Origin: Fictibacillus marinisediminis
GTDB taxonomy: Bacteria > Bacillota > Bacilli > Bacillales > Fictibacillaceae
Reading direction: 5' to 3'
Length of the DNA stretch: 64,000 nt
Assembly (NCBI RefSeq): GCF_023149135.1
Contig: NZ_JAIWJX010000002.1
Span: 558,001-622,000, forward strand
This document shows, in pieces, positions 8,023 to 17,263 of this stretch; positions within the stretch are counted from its first letter, which is position 1, and every line of letters starts with the position of its first letter. Below the pieces are notes generated by a model, which ran no database searches, was not told the DNA's origin, and saw only the letters and a list, made by a program, of their open reading frames with translations. The translations under genes were made by a program, and so were the position numbers.

Positions 8023-8901
8023 ATGGAACTCATACAACAGCTGGTCAATGGTATATCACTCGGCAGTATCTATGCCCTCATTGCTCTTGGCTACACGATG
8101 GTATATGGAATTGTTAAATTGATCAACTTCGCGCATGGCGATGTTTTTATGGTAGGTGCCTTTGTAGGCTTCTATTCCATTACAGTTTTGCACATCCCAT
8201 TTGTCTTATCATTGATTCTTGCCATGGCGGTCTGTGCGATTTTCGGGGTACTGATCGAACGCATCGCGTATAAACCGCTAAGGAACGCTACTCGGATCGC
8301 GGCATTGATTACAGCGATCGGTGTCTCTCTTTTAATTGAGTACGGCTTTATCTATGTAAGGGGTGCACAGCCTGAAGCGTACCCTGGCGATGTATTGCCG
8401 GAACATGCTATCCACATTTTTGGCGCGAAAATTAACAGCCAGTCGCTGCTGATCCTCGGTGTTTCGGTAGCGCTCATGATCATTTTACAGTTCATCGTAC
8501 ATAAAACGAAAATCGGTAAAGCAATGCGTGCTGTATCCTTTGATGCAGAAGCAGCACAGCTGATGGGGATTAACGTTGACCGTACAATTTCTGCTACCTT
8601 CGCGATCGGCTCAGCGCTTGCAGGGGCAGCGGGTGTTATTTTCGGAGTTTACTATATTAAGATTGAACCTTTAATGGGTGTCATTCCTGGGCTAAAAGCC
8701 TTTGTTGCCGCTGTTCTTGGGGGAATCGGAATTCTTCCGGGGGCGATGGTGGGAGGATTGCTGCTGGGTGTCATCGAATCGCTCGTCAGTGCGTTTGGTT
8801 ACTCTTTGTGGCGCGATGGGGCAGCGTTTGTTGTCCTTATCTTGATTCTCATCTTTCTTCCTTCAGGATTGTTCGGCAAATATAAAAGAGAAAAGGTATA
8901 A
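8023..8901 (+). CDS. livH: Branched-chain amino acid ABC transporter permease LivH
   Basis: A 292-residue inner-membrane permease with about 8 hydrophobic helices, the early LivH motif SLGSIYALIALGYTMVYGI, and a cytoplasmic coupling segment around residues 185-210. It pairs with LivM to form the channel. The open frame allows a GTG at 8014, but that base triplet overlaps the AAGGAG ribosome site (8009-8014). ATG at 8023, 8 nt after it, is the better start. LivM follows after 12 nt. Confidence 0.93.
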   Translation: MELIQQLVNGISLGSIYALIALGYTMVYGIVKLINFAHGDVFMVGAFVGFYSITVLHIPFVLSLILAMAVCAIFGVLIERIAYKPLRNATRIAALITAIGVSLLIEYGFIYVRGAQPEAYPGDVLPEHAIHIFGAKINSQSLLILGVSVALMIILQFIVHKTKIGKAMRAVSFDAEAAQLMGINVDRTISATFAIGSALAGAAGVIFGVYYIKIEPLMGVIPGLKAFVAAVLGGIGILPGAMVGGLLLGVIESLVSAFGYSLWRDGAAFVVLILILIFLPSGLFGKYKREKV

Positions 8902-8913
8902 GGGGGAACGAAT

Positions 8914-9888
8914 ATGGCGATTTTTAAACAAGCTAAGCTCTTTTGGACATCCATCGTTTTGTCTCTCGTTATCTTTGGCGTTATCCAGTTCATGATCACG
9001 GGTCAAATGCTGAACCTCTTTTATGTAAATACACTGATCTTTATCGCTATTAATATCATATTGGCCGTCTCGCTTCACTTGATCATCGGGATTACAGGGC
9101 AGTTTTCTATTGGACATGCAGGCTTCCTTGCCGTAGGTGCGTATGCGTCGGGAATCATCACTATGAAACTGGAGCTTCCTTTTGCAGCAGCTCTTCTCGT
9201 TGGAGGATTGGTGGCCGCATTGGCGGGCTTTATTATCGGGTTTCCAAGTCTTCGGCTAAAAGGCGATTATCTTGCCATCGCAACTCTTGGATTTGGTGAG
9301 ATTGTCCGTATTGTGTTTCTGAACCTGGATTATGTAGGCGGAGCGAGCGGCATGCAGGTCAACCACTTGACGACATGGCCGTGGGTCTTCGGCTGTATGC
9401 TCATTGCTATCCTTGTTATTGTAAACTTTACAAATTCCACACATGGCCGGGCATGTATTTCCATTCGGGAAGATGAAACCGCGGCTGACGCGATGGGAAT
9501 CAATACGACCTATTATAAGGTTACTGCCTTTGTCATCGGCGCCTTCTTTGCCGGAATTGCGGGTGGGTTGTATGCTCATAACTTCTACATTATCCAGCCT
9601 TCGAACTTTGGATTCCTGAAATCATTTGATATTTTGATTTTCGTTGTACTCGGAGGGCTTGGCTCCTTATCGGGTTCTGTTATTGCAGCGATCCTTTTAA
9701 CTGTTGTTTCCACGTTCCTGCAGGACTATCCTGAAACGAGGATGATCATCTACAGCATCGTCCTCATTGTTGTCATGCTGTACCGCCCTCAAGGATTGAT
9801 GGGGACGAAAGAGATTACGTCAATCTTCAGCAAAGGAAAGAAGACGAAGGGAGGAGCGAAGGATGGAAACAAGCAAACCGTTGCTTAA
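8914..9888 (+). CDS. livM: Branched-chain amino acid ABC transporter permease LivM
   Basis: A 324-residue second permease subunit with about 8-9 membrane helices. The motif GITGQFSIGHAGFLAVGAYA (about 57-76) is typical of LivM. The last 20 residues are lysine/glycine rich and cytoplasmic. The gene is preceded by AAGGGGG and its end overlaps livG by 26 nt, indicating coupled translation within the operon. Confidence 0.93.
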   Translation: MAIFKQAKLFWTSIVLSLVIFGVIQFMITGQMLNLFYVNTLIFIAINIILAVSLHLIIGITGQFSIGHAGFLAVGAYASGIITMKLELPFAAALLVGGLVAALAGFIIGFPSLRLKGDYLAIATLGFGEIVRIVFLNLDYVGGASGMQVNHLTTWPWVFGCMLIAILVIVNFTNSTHGRACISIREDETAADAMGINTTYYKVTAFVIGAFFAGIAGGLYAHNFYIIQPSNFGFLKSFDILIFVVLGGLGSLSGSVIAAILLTVVSTFLQDYPETRMIIYSIVLIVVMLYRPQGLMGTKEITSIFSKGKKTKGGAKDGNKQTVA

Positions 9889-10642
9889 GGTTGACAACAT
9901 CGGTATTCGCTTTGGGGGGTTAAGAGCGGTTTCGGATGTGAACATTGAATTGTTTCCTGGCGAGATGGCAGGACTGATCGGACCTAACGGTGCCGGGAAA
10001 ACAACCTTTTTTAATATGCTGACCGGGGTTTATGTTCCAACGGAAGGGGAAATCTCGCTGAACGGGAAAAGGCTGAACAACCTTCCTCCTTACAAGATTA
10101 CGAGAAATGGAATCAGCCGGACGTTCCAGAATATACGGCTGTTTGGGGAACTGTCCGTTATTGATAATGTAAAAGTGGCTTACCATTCGCAGGCTAAGCA
10201 TACTCTTTTCACCTCGATTTTCAGGCTTCCGGGACATTTTTCCGGAGAAAAGGAAATGGACGTGAAAGCGACAGAGTTCTTGAAGATTTTTAATTTGGAC
10301 AGATTTAAAGATGAAAAGGCGAAGAACCTGCCATATGGCCAGCAGCGCCGTCTGGAGATCGCGCGTGCCCTGGCCGCCAACCCGAAGCTCTTGCTGCTCG
10401 ACGAACCGGCCGCCGGGATGAATCCTCATGAGACAAAAGAATTAATGAATCTGATCGCCTTCATCCGGAAGCAATTCAATCTGACCGTTCTTCTCATTGA
10501 GCATGATATGCCGCTTGTCATGGGTGTCTGTGAACGGATTTACGTTCTTGACCATGGCCAGCTCATTGCTGAAGGGACACCATCAGAAATTAAGAACAAC
10601 CCAAAAGTCATCGAAGCGTATCTGGGCGAGGAGGTTTCATAA
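9863..10642 (+). CDS. livG: Branched-chain amino acid ABC transporter ATPase LivG
   Basis: A 259-residue ABC ATPase. Walker A GPNGAGKTT lies at about 40-48. A signature-like stretch PYGQQRRLEIARAL and Walker B LLLLDEPAAGMNP follow, then a switch His in LIEHDM. The extended family-specific C-terminal tail (LGEEVS) is present. It energises transport with LivF. Start ATG at 9863 lies inside the end of livM after GGGAGGAG; the stop shares one base with the livF start. Confidence 0.95.
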   Translation: METSKPLLKVDNIGIRFGGLRAVSDVNIELFPGEMAGLIGPNGAGKTTFFNMLTGVYVPTEGEISLNGKRLNNLPPYKITRNGISRTFQNIRLFGELSVIDNVKVAYHSQAKHTLFTSIFRLPGHFSGEKEMDVKATEFLKIFNLDRFKDEKAKNLPYGQQRRLEIARALAANPKLLLLDEPAAGMNPHETKELMNLIAFIRKQFNLTVLLIEHDMPLVMGVCERIYVLDHGQLIAEGTPSEIKNNPKVIEAYLGEEVS

Positions 10643-11349
10643 TGCTGAAGGTAGAGGATATTAACGTTTATTATGGCAACATTCAGGCGCTTGAGGGCAT
10701 ATCGCTTGAAATCAATCAAGGCGAGATCGTTACGCTGATCGGTGCGAACGGAGCCGGCAAAAGTACTCTGCTTAAAACCGTTTCCGGACTGTTGAAACCG
10801 AAGCAGGGGAAAATCCTTTATGAGGGCAAATCGATCAATGGAAAAGCCGCACAAATGATTGTAAAACAGGGAATCTCTCATGTTCCTGAAGGCCGCCGTG
10901 TGTTTGCGAATATGACCGTAGAGGAAAATCTTCAGCTCGGCGCGTTCTTAAGGAAAGATAAAGACGGAATTAAGCAGGACCTGGAAAAGGTGTATGAGCT
11001 TTTTCCAAGACTGCTTGAGCGGCTGAAACAGCAGGCCGGAACACTGTCCGGAGGGGAGCAGCAGATGCTTGCCATGGGGCGGGCATTGATGGCCAGGCCG
11101 AGATTGCTGCTGCTTGATGAGCCTTCCATGGGACTGGCGCCGCTGTTGGTTAAGACGATTTTTCGTATAATCGAAGAGATCAACAAAGCGGGAACGACTA
11201 TTTTACTCGTGGAGCAAAATGCGAATCTGGCGCTTTCCATCGCTAACCGTGCGTATGTCGTAGAGACAGGGCGAATCGTGCTGTCAGGTAATGCAGCGGA
11301 GCTCACTTCAAGCGAGCAGGTGAAAATGGCCTATCTTGGCGGACATTAA
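10642..11349 (+). CDS. livF: Branched-chain amino acid ABC transporter ATPase LivF
   Basis: A 235-residue ABC ATPase with Walker A GANGAGKST (about 35-43), signature LSGGEQQMLAMGRAL, Walker B LLLLDEPSMGLAP and switch residue Q in LVEQNAN, as is usual for LivF. Its ATG overlaps the livG stop (TAATG). It is the last gene of the livJ-H-M-G-F operon and is followed by a terminator. Confidence 0.95.
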   Translation: MLKVEDINVYYGNIQALEGISLEINQGEIVTLIGANGAGKSTLLKTVSGLLKPKQGKILYEGKSINGKAAQMIVKQGISHVPEGRRVFANMTVEENLQLGAFLRKDKDGIKQDLEKVYELFPRLLERLKQQAGTLSGGEQQMLAMGRALMARPRLLLLDEPSMGLAPLLVKTIFRIIEEINKAGTTILLVEQNANLALSIANRAYVVETGRIVLSGNAAELTSSEQVKMAYLGGH

Positions 11350-11361
11350 TAAAAGATTCAT

Positions 11362-11393
11362 AAAAACCGGTTCCTTATGGAGCTGGTTTTTTT
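11362..11393 (+). terminator. Intrinsic terminator of the liv operon
   Basis: AACCGGTTCC pairs with GGAGCTGGTT (one mismatch) around TTAT, followed by seven T. Confidence 0.8.
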
Positions 11394-11529
11394 GCAGGTA
11401 CAAGTTTATGGGACAGCAGATTATGGATATAGAAATAAAGAGTCATTTTACAAGTTACATTCATTGTGTGAAGCTCACGTAAAACGATATAATGCACAGA
11501 AAAGCTAATTCAGCAGAAGGGGGGATCAA

Positions 11530-13695
11530 ATGAGGTACTGGATGTATCGGCTGCTTGCATCAGATCCAGGCAGGAAACGGTTGCGGACAGCGAGTAAAGT
11601 GACGCTGAGTGTCATTAGTTCAGTAGTAGTCATGCTGATTATCGTTCTGAATGCCGGAGGCCAGATCACAGCAGCTATTTTTGCTGGTGTGGTAGGAATG
11701 ATGGGAATTCTTGTAGTCAACGATGATACAGAAAAAGAACAGAAACTGACGACCGTTCTGCTTGCCGCCTCTAGTGCATGTTCTCTCGCCACCGGATCAT
11801 GGCTGTCCAAATGGGGGATTGCAGCGGATCTGTTTTTACTTCTTGTTGTTTTTTTAGCGCTTTATCTTCAACGTTTTGGAAGCCGCTACTTTTCTATCTG
11901 CATGATTGCATTCATGTCCTTTTATTTTGCTACGCTCCTTAAAGTTACTTTCGCTCAGGTTCCCTGGCTGTTTGCTTCCATAGCAACAGGTATTTTATTT
12001 GCTTACTTTTATAATTTTATCCTCATTAAGGACAAGCCCGAAGAAGTGTTAAAACGTTCCATGGGTTCTTTTCATATACAGGCAAATCTTACGCTGAATA
12101 TTGTCATTGATATCGTCAGGGATATTAAATTAGATAAACAGAGGCTGGCAAATCTCGACCGGAATGTCAAAAAGCTCGGAGATTATGCACGTGTAGTCTC
12201 GAATGAGCTTGGTTCTACAGATCCAGGAGGCATATGGCCCGGTCTCAGCACCAGCCAGCTTCGCCTGTACATTTTTGATACAGCGATGCTGATGGAAACC
12301 TTGTCACCCTCCATACGACGTCTAAAAGAGCACCGGGCCCTCGAAAACCATTCAATACGTTCCTCGCTGCTGCTTGTTATTCAATCCATTCGTGAGGCCG
12401 AAGTGCTCAACAGGGAACAGGTGCATTACTTGGAGAACGCAGCAGCCAGTTTACAATCGCTCCGGCAGCTGCTTCGTACTTTGAAGCTGGATAAAAGAAA
12501 TGAAGAATGGCTTTACCTGATCCGGAGGATAGAGTCGATTGCCAATCATATAATTGATGGGGCGTTCGGGCTTCAACAGTCTCTGCAGAGAACAAGCAGT
12601 GACGGCGCAACTTCGGATCCACTTGAAAAAGAAGACACTGAAGAAGATGCGAAGAATGAAGAAGAGGAAGGGATGCGTCCAACAACCAAAAAAGCCATCC
12701 AGGCATTGATCGCAGGAGGCTTATCCATTGTGCTCGGCCATATATATTCTCCTGCTCATCAATATTGGATTTTACTGTCCTGTTTTGTTGTCCTTCTCGG
12801 AACAGAAACGGTCGGCCGTACGCTCGTCAAAGCTGTACAGCGGAGCGTAGGGACCTTTTTAGGAGCAATAGCCGGCTTCATTATCGCCCTGTATTTAACC
12901 GGCATTCAGGATATTATCTTGCTCTTCATTTGTGTTTTCCTGGCTTTTTACTTACTGCCGATCTCTTATACACTGATGATGTTCTGGATCACGATGCTGC
13001 TTGCATTGATGTATGATATCCTCCTTGGCGGCATCAACGAGCAATTAATGGCAGCGCGTGTCATTGATACCGTTGCAGGGGTCGGATTGGGGTTTGCGGT
13101 ATCAGCTCTCGTCTATCCGCAGAGAACACGGGATAAAGTCACAACCTCTACTGTAGAGTACCTGAATTCACTTAAGGAGTACGTGGACAATTATATTGAC
13201 CGTTTCAGAGAGAAACACTCTGCTTTCAACCTGGCGGATCATGCGCTGGAGCTCGATCAGCTGCTGCAGACACTGATAGACGACGCAAGCCCATTATACA
13301 GAGGCTGGTTTGGCCAATCCGGCATTCAGCAGCAGCTCACCGTTCTGACGGCCATCAACTTTTACGCCAAGCATCTGGTTGCTTCTTCAACACGAAAAAG
13401 CCAGCTGAACACGGACGAAAAGTTTGAAGAGCTGATAAACCATGTTCAGCTCTCACTGACGGATAATATTGAAGCACTGAGTGCGGTGATCAGAGGAGAA
13501 GGGCAGGCACAAATTGTCAATTTGGAAGAGGAACGTAGACAATTGGAACGCCTGCCGGAAGAGTCTGAATCAAGCGAACATGAAATGCTTAACCATCTCC
13601 GCCTGTTACACAACGTTCATTATATTTGGCGGATCAATGAGTCCATTGTTTATCTGGCCAGGCAGCTCGGTGCTGAACCGAAAAGCAAAGGTTAG
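11530..13695 (+). CDS. FUSC-family membrane protein (aromatic acid exporter-like)
   Basis: A 721-residue protein with two blocks of membrane helices, about residues 20-165 and 385-520, each followed by a long soluble helical region. This duplicated layout is that of the fusaric acid resistance (FUSC/YccS) family of presumed exporters. An acidic linker (about 355-378, rich in E and D) separates the halves. ATG at 11530 follows AAGGGGGG. The gene stands alone on the plus strand. Its stop codon TAG (13693-13695) overlaps the TAA of the converging gene. The substrate is unknown. Confidence 0.85.
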   Translation: MRYWMYRLLASDPGRKRLRTASKVTLSVISSVVVMLIIVLNAGGQITAAIFAGVVGMMGILVVNDDTEKEQKLTTVLLAASSACSLATGSWLSKWGIAADLFLLLVVFLALYLQRFGSRYFSICMIAFMSFYFATLLKVTFAQVPWLFASIATGILFAYFYNFILIKDKPEEVLKRSMGSFHIQANLTLNIVIDIVRDIKLDKQRLANLDRNVKKLGDYARVVSNELGSTDPGGIWPGLSTSQLRLYIFDTAMLMETLSPSIRRLKEHRALENHSIRSSLLLVIQSIREAEVLNREQVHYLENAAASLQSLRQLLRTLKLDKRNEEWLYLIRRIESIANHIIDGAFGLQQSLQRTSSDGATSDPLEKEDTEEDAKNEEEEGMRPTTKKAIQALIAGGLSIVLGHIYSPAHQYWILLSCFVVLLGTETVGRTLVKAVQRSVGTFLGAIAGFIIALYLTGIQDIILLFICVFLAFYLLPISYTLMMFWITMLLALMYDILLGGINEQLMAARVIDTVAGVGLGFAVSALVYPQRTRDKVTTSTVEYLNSLKEYVDNYIDRFREKHSAFNLADHALELDQLLQTLIDDASPLYRGWFGQSGIQQQLTVLTAINFYAKHLVASSTRKSQLNTDEKFEELINHVQLSLTDNIEALSAVIRGEGQAQIVNLEEERRQLERLPEESESSEHEMLNHLRLLHNVHYIWRINESIVYLARQLGAEPKSKG

Positions 13696-14132
13696 TGAAC
13701 GGCGTGAGAACGGGATGGTGCACAGTTTTGGCAGGTTTTTTGGTTGAAGCGCTGTTCCGGGGGGAATTTAAGGCTGCAGTATTGGCACGTCCGATACTGC
13801 TTTTTTCGTGAACGGATGGTTGAAACCAATGTATTTAATATTTTCTCTTGCCGTTCTTCTCTGCTTCCTGACTCCAGCATCTCCCATTCAATCAGATGCC
13901 GTTTTACCTTAGAGGGAGCAGGCCGGGAAGGATCTATCTCCTTAAAAGAGTGATAGCCGAACTGTAAGCCCTCTTCATCTCGGCAAATAAAAAAGACCGG
14001 TTTTTGTTCACAAAACCCTTCAACTGTAAACAAGAAGGTTTCGTCATGAATTTTTTCATCTTTCATATCGATTTTTTCTTTATGGATGAGGCGGGACAGC
14101 CAGCGGGCCGCCTGCGCCTTAGTAGATTTCAT
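13692..14132 (-). CDS. Hypothetical protein with C-terminal zinc ribbon
   Basis: A 146-residue soluble protein I do not recognise. The last 35 residues hold two CxxC pairs (CQYC about 113-116 and CQNC about 133-136), 17 residues apart, spaced like a small zinc ribbon. The N-terminal two thirds is mixed alpha/beta with a basic start. ATG at 14132 has AAAGGA about 8 nt upstream. It converges on the FUSC gene and the two stop codons overlap (13692-13695), leaving no room for a terminator between them. Confidence 0.65.
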   Translation of the reverse strand: MKSTKAQAARWLSRLIHKEKIDMKDEKIHDETFLFTVEGFCEQKPVFFICRDEEGLQFGYHSFKEIDPSRPAPSKVKRHLIEWEMLESGSREERQEKILNTLVSTIRSRKKQYRTCQYCSLKFPPEQRFNQKTCQNCAPSRSHAVH

Positions 14133-14380
14133 ACGCAGTTTCCTTTCTTTTATATTCTGTATCTAAACCATGAACCAAAAGAACTAGTCAGTTATTAGAC
14201 AATTTCGACATATTGTGCCAAAACTCCTCTTACAATGAAAAAAATTAGCAGGATTCTTTATTTTTGTGAAAAGGCTGGGGATATTGACCTAAGTCATCCA
14301 AAAAAAATAGAGGAAAGGCAGGAGGAGTGCGGTCTTTCAAGAAGTAACTACATACGTGAGTAAACAAGAAGGAGTAAAAC

Positions 14381-15325
14381 ATGAACATCATTGATTTTCA
14401 TTGTGACGCATTATTAAAACTGTATGAAGAAAAAGGGAAGCTGAGTTTTGCATCTGCCCATGAGCTCGAGACAAATAAGGAGCGGCTGAAAAAAGGGCAG
14501 GTAAAAGTGCAGTGTTTTGCTATTTTCATTGAACCTGAGATTCCGTCAGATCAGAAGTTTCAGGCTGCGCTTGCCCAGGTGGATCTATTTTATAAAGAGG
14601 TGCTTGGCAAAAATCCAGAGATGAAGCATATACGCTGCTGGGATGATTTTGACAGGATTCAGGATGGCGAGATTGGTGCGATGCTGACACTGGAAGGGGT
14701 AGATGCCATTGGAAATGATCTTTCCAAATTGCACATCCTCCATCAATTAGGCGTTCTTTCTGTCGGGTTAACGTGGAACACGGCGAACCTGGCTGCCGAT
14801 GGGGCAGGAGAACCCCGGGGCGGGGGATTGACCGTGTTTGGAAAAGAGGTTGTTGACTTCCATAATAAGCATCAGATTCTAACAGATGTTTCCCATTTAA
14901 GTGAGATGGCCTTCTGGGATGTACTCGAGATCGCTGATTATCCGTTTGCCAGCCATTCCAATTCCAAAGAACTTTGTGACCATCCGCGAAATTTAACCGA
15001 TGAACAGGCCAGTGCGATGTTTGAAAAGGGTGGAACGATTCATGTGGTATATAATCCCCCCTTTATCAATCAAGATCAGGTCAAAGCATCTATTCCTGAC
15101 TTAATAAGGCACATTGATCATTTTTGTGGACTGGGCGGAGTGAGACAAATCGGCTTAGGTTCTGATTTCGATGGCATTGCCAACTTTATAACGGATTTGG
15201 AGAATGCGGCTAAAAGCCAGAATTTAATCAATGAACTGCTCAAGCACTATTCTGAAGAACAGGTGAGAGGATTTGCTTTTGATAACTTCATGAATTACCG
15301 GCCGAATGCGAGAAAAGTAAAGTAA
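14381..15325 (+). CDS. Membrane-dipeptidase family peptidase (M19)
   Basis: A 314-residue metallopeptidase of family M19 (renal dipeptidase). Zinc ligands appear in the expected order: FHCD near residue 7, E in TLEGVDA (about 107), H in TDVSHLS, and H in FASHSN (about 200). A later D in GLGSDFDGI is the catalytic-site aspartate region. The enzyme should cleave dipeptides in the cytoplasm, as no signal peptide is seen. ATG at 14381 follows AAGGAG. The gap upstream (14133-14380) holds only promoter-like AT-rich sequence and a 42-codon frame without a ribosome site. Confidence 0.9.
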   Translation: MNIIDFHCDALLKLYEEKGKLSFASAHELETNKERLKKGQVKVQCFAIFIEPEIPSDQKFQAALAQVDLFYKEVLGKNPEMKHIRCWDDFDRIQDGEIGAMLTLEGVDAIGNDLSKLHILHQLGVLSVGLTWNTANLAADGAGEPRGGGLTVFGKEVVDFHNKHQILTDVSHLSEMAFWDVLEIADYPFASHSNSKELCDHPRNLTDEQASAMFEKGGTIHVVYNPPFINQDQVKASIPDLIRHIDHFCGLGGVRQIGLGSDFDGIANFITDLENAAKSQNLINELLKHYSEEQVRGFAFDNFMNYRPNARKVK

Positions 15326-15395
15326 TAGGTTCAAGTCTGAATCGAAGCTGCATATATAGCCGATAAGGCCCATTAAAGGAAGGGAGCGATAACAC

Positions 15396-16205
15396 ATGCC
15401 TTTTGCAGAGGTTGAAGACCATGTAGAGCTTTTTTATGAAGAACGGGGAACAGGAACGCCTGTTATATTTATCCATGGAGTCTGGATGAGCAGTAAATTT
15501 TTTCATAAACAGCTTTCGGCTCCTTCTAAAAGCTACCGAACGATCACACTGGACTTGAGAGGACACGGACAATCCTCCATGGTTCATCACGGACACACAA
15601 TTGCTCAATATGCGCGCGATGTCCATGCGTTTATTCAGAAGCTGGATTTAAAGAATGTCGTTTTGGCCGGCTGGTCCATGGGAGCTTTTGTGATTTGGGA
15701 CTATTTGCAGCAATTTGGGGAAGACCACGTAAAAGGGACCGTGATTGTAGATGAACTTGCTTCCGACTTTAAATGGCCGGATTTTCCGATCGGTGCTTTT
15801 GATCTGCCGGCACTGACTCAGTTTATGAGAGATATTCAAAGTAATCGGAGGGCAGTACTCGAAGGCTTTGTCCCTCTTATGTTTAAAGAGGAGCTGTCTG
15901 AGGACGATTTTTCCTGGATGATGGACGAAGTTACTAAAATGCCGGAGTCGATTGCGAGTGCGGTATTGTTCGACCAATCGATTGTGGATTACCGAGGTTT
16001 TTTAAGTAAAATTAAAAAACCAACATTACTTTGTTTCGGAAGAGAAGAAAAGCTCATACCTGTAGCAGCAGGTGAACATCTGCGGGAGAACATTTCTGAT
16101 TCCCGGCTTGAAATCTTTGAGCAAAGCTGCCATTGCCCATTTCTTGAAGAAAGTGAGAAATTCAATAAGGTCGTAGAACAGTTTATTCAATCACTGAATG
16201 ACTAG
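15396..16205 (+). CDS. Alpha/beta hydrolase
   Basis: A 269-residue alpha/beta hydrolase. Oxyanion motif FIHGVW is at about 25-30 and the nucleophile elbow GWSMG at about 90. The likely catalytic His is in QSCHCPFLEE near residue 250. The usual acid position after the sixth strand reads GREEKLIP, with Glu instead of Asp. The substrate cannot be told from sequence. ATG at 15396 follows AAGGGAG. It lies 70 nt after the M19 dipeptidase and probably shares its transcript; a terminator follows. Confidence 0.85.
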   Translation: MPFAEVEDHVELFYEERGTGTPVIFIHGVWMSSKFFHKQLSAPSKSYRTITLDLRGHGQSSMVHHGHTIAQYARDVHAFIQKLDLKNVVLAGWSMGAFVIWDYLQQFGEDHVKGTVIVDELASDFKWPDFPIGAFDLPALTQFMRDIQSNRRAVLEGFVPLMFKEELSEDDFSWMMDEVTKMPESIASAVLFDQSIVDYRGFLSKIKKPTLLCFGREEKLIPVAAGEHLRENISDSRLEIFEQSCHCPFLEESEKFNKVVEQFIQSLND

Positions 16206-16210
16206 AGAAA

Positions 16211-16239
16211 AAAGAACCCGCTTTTTCGAGCGGGTTTTG
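16211..16239 (+). terminator. Intrinsic terminator after the alpha/beta hydrolase
   Basis: AACCCGCT pairs with AGCGGGTT across TTTTTCG, followed by T residues. Confidence 0.85.
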
Positions 16240-16345
16240 TTATGCACTTGAAATCTTTGCAGACAGAAGAGAATGGCAAGCAGGACTCTTATCCCTTTAA
16301 ACGAAATGTTAGGTGTACAAATCCTTTAAATGGAAGGTGATATCC

Positions 16346-17103
16346 ATGGAAGACAGGGCATTAAAGTATCCGGTTTTAAAAGATGCAGAGGCGTTTTATT
16401 ATGAAGGCAGCCAGGTGGGGATTTTGGTCTCGCACGGTTTTACTGGTTCAACACAAAGCATCCTGCCTTTGGGCAAGGCTTATGCAAAAGCTGGCTATAC
16501 TGTTTGCGGTCCCAGGCTTAAAGGGCACGGTACCCATTATGAGGACATGGAACAAAGCAGTCATCAGGATTGGATTGCATCTGTGGAGGAAGGATACCAA
16601 TGGCTGAAGGAACTCTGCGATACGATCTTTGTTACGGGACTTTCCATGGGGGGGACGTTAACCCTTTATCTGGCTGAAAAATATCCGGAAATCAAAGGAA
16701 TCATACCCATTAATGCGGCTGTAGATATCCCGGAGATGGAACCGTTAAAAAATGCTGCAGAGCCCCGTTTTCTGGACGCTATCGGTTCGGATATAAAAAA
16801 AGAGGGTATATTAGAACTTGCCTATGAAAAAACACCGGTCCAATCTGTGAAGGAAATTTTAAAACTTATGGAAGATGTTAAGAATCATCTTGATCAGGTA
16901 ACGTGCCCTGCGTTCATTTTCGTTTCGGAGGAAGACCATGTCGTACCCCGCTGAATTCTCAATTCATCTATGAACAGATCTCTTCAGAGGATAAAGACCT
17001 GTATTACATGAGTGACAGCTACCATGTGGCCACCCTCGATCATGATCAGGAAGCTATTATTGAACATACGCTGACCTTCATCCAGAGGCAGCTTGCCAAA
17101 TGA
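16346..17103 (+). pseudogene. Carboxylesterase (Est30/YvaK-like), frameshifted
   Basis: The first frame (16346-16954) encodes an esterase of the Est30 type with SHGFTG near the N-terminus, nucleophile GLSMGG and the catalytic Asp region EEDHVVP. It then hits TGA at 16952. The sequence continues one frame over (to 17103) with the expected tail, including DSYHVATLDHDQE that carries the catalytic His. Restoring one C in the run CCCC near 16948 joins the frames as VVPPLNSQ. As written, the protein loses its catalytic His. This is either a recent single-base deletion or a sequencing error in a C run. ATG at 16346 has AAGGTG upstream; the ORF start at 16313 has none. Confidence 0.8.
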
Positions 17104-17110
17104 AATAAGA

Positions 17111-17141
17111 GGAATCCGGCCTAAAAGCCGGCTTCTTTTTT
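17111..17141 (+). terminator. Intrinsic terminator after the esterase
   Basis: CCGGC(CT)AAAAGCCGG forms the stem, followed by CTTCTTTTTT. Confidence 0.8.
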
Positions 17142-17201
17142 GTAATCTCAACAAATATTTATGCCTTCTGAAGTAATCGATGTGTAAAATCACCGCATGC
17201 T

Positions 17202-17232
17202 CCAGCTGTCCGATTACACAATCGACAGCTGG
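17202..17232. promoter_or_regulatory. Inverted repeat in the iadA leader
   Basis: CCAGCTGTC (17202-17210) and GACAGCTGG (17224-17232) form a perfect 9-bp inverted repeat with a 13-nt spacer, ending 31 nt before the iadA start. It could be an operator or a leader hairpin; no T run follows, so it is not a terminator. Confidence 0.5.
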
Positions 17233-17263
17233 GGCAATTGACAAAATTGGAGGGAACAAAGCA

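Noticed and set aside
14235-14363. 42-codon frame upstream of the M19 dipeptidase gene
   Set aside because: No ribosome site; its start lies in a TACAAT promoter-like stretch. More likely leader DNA.
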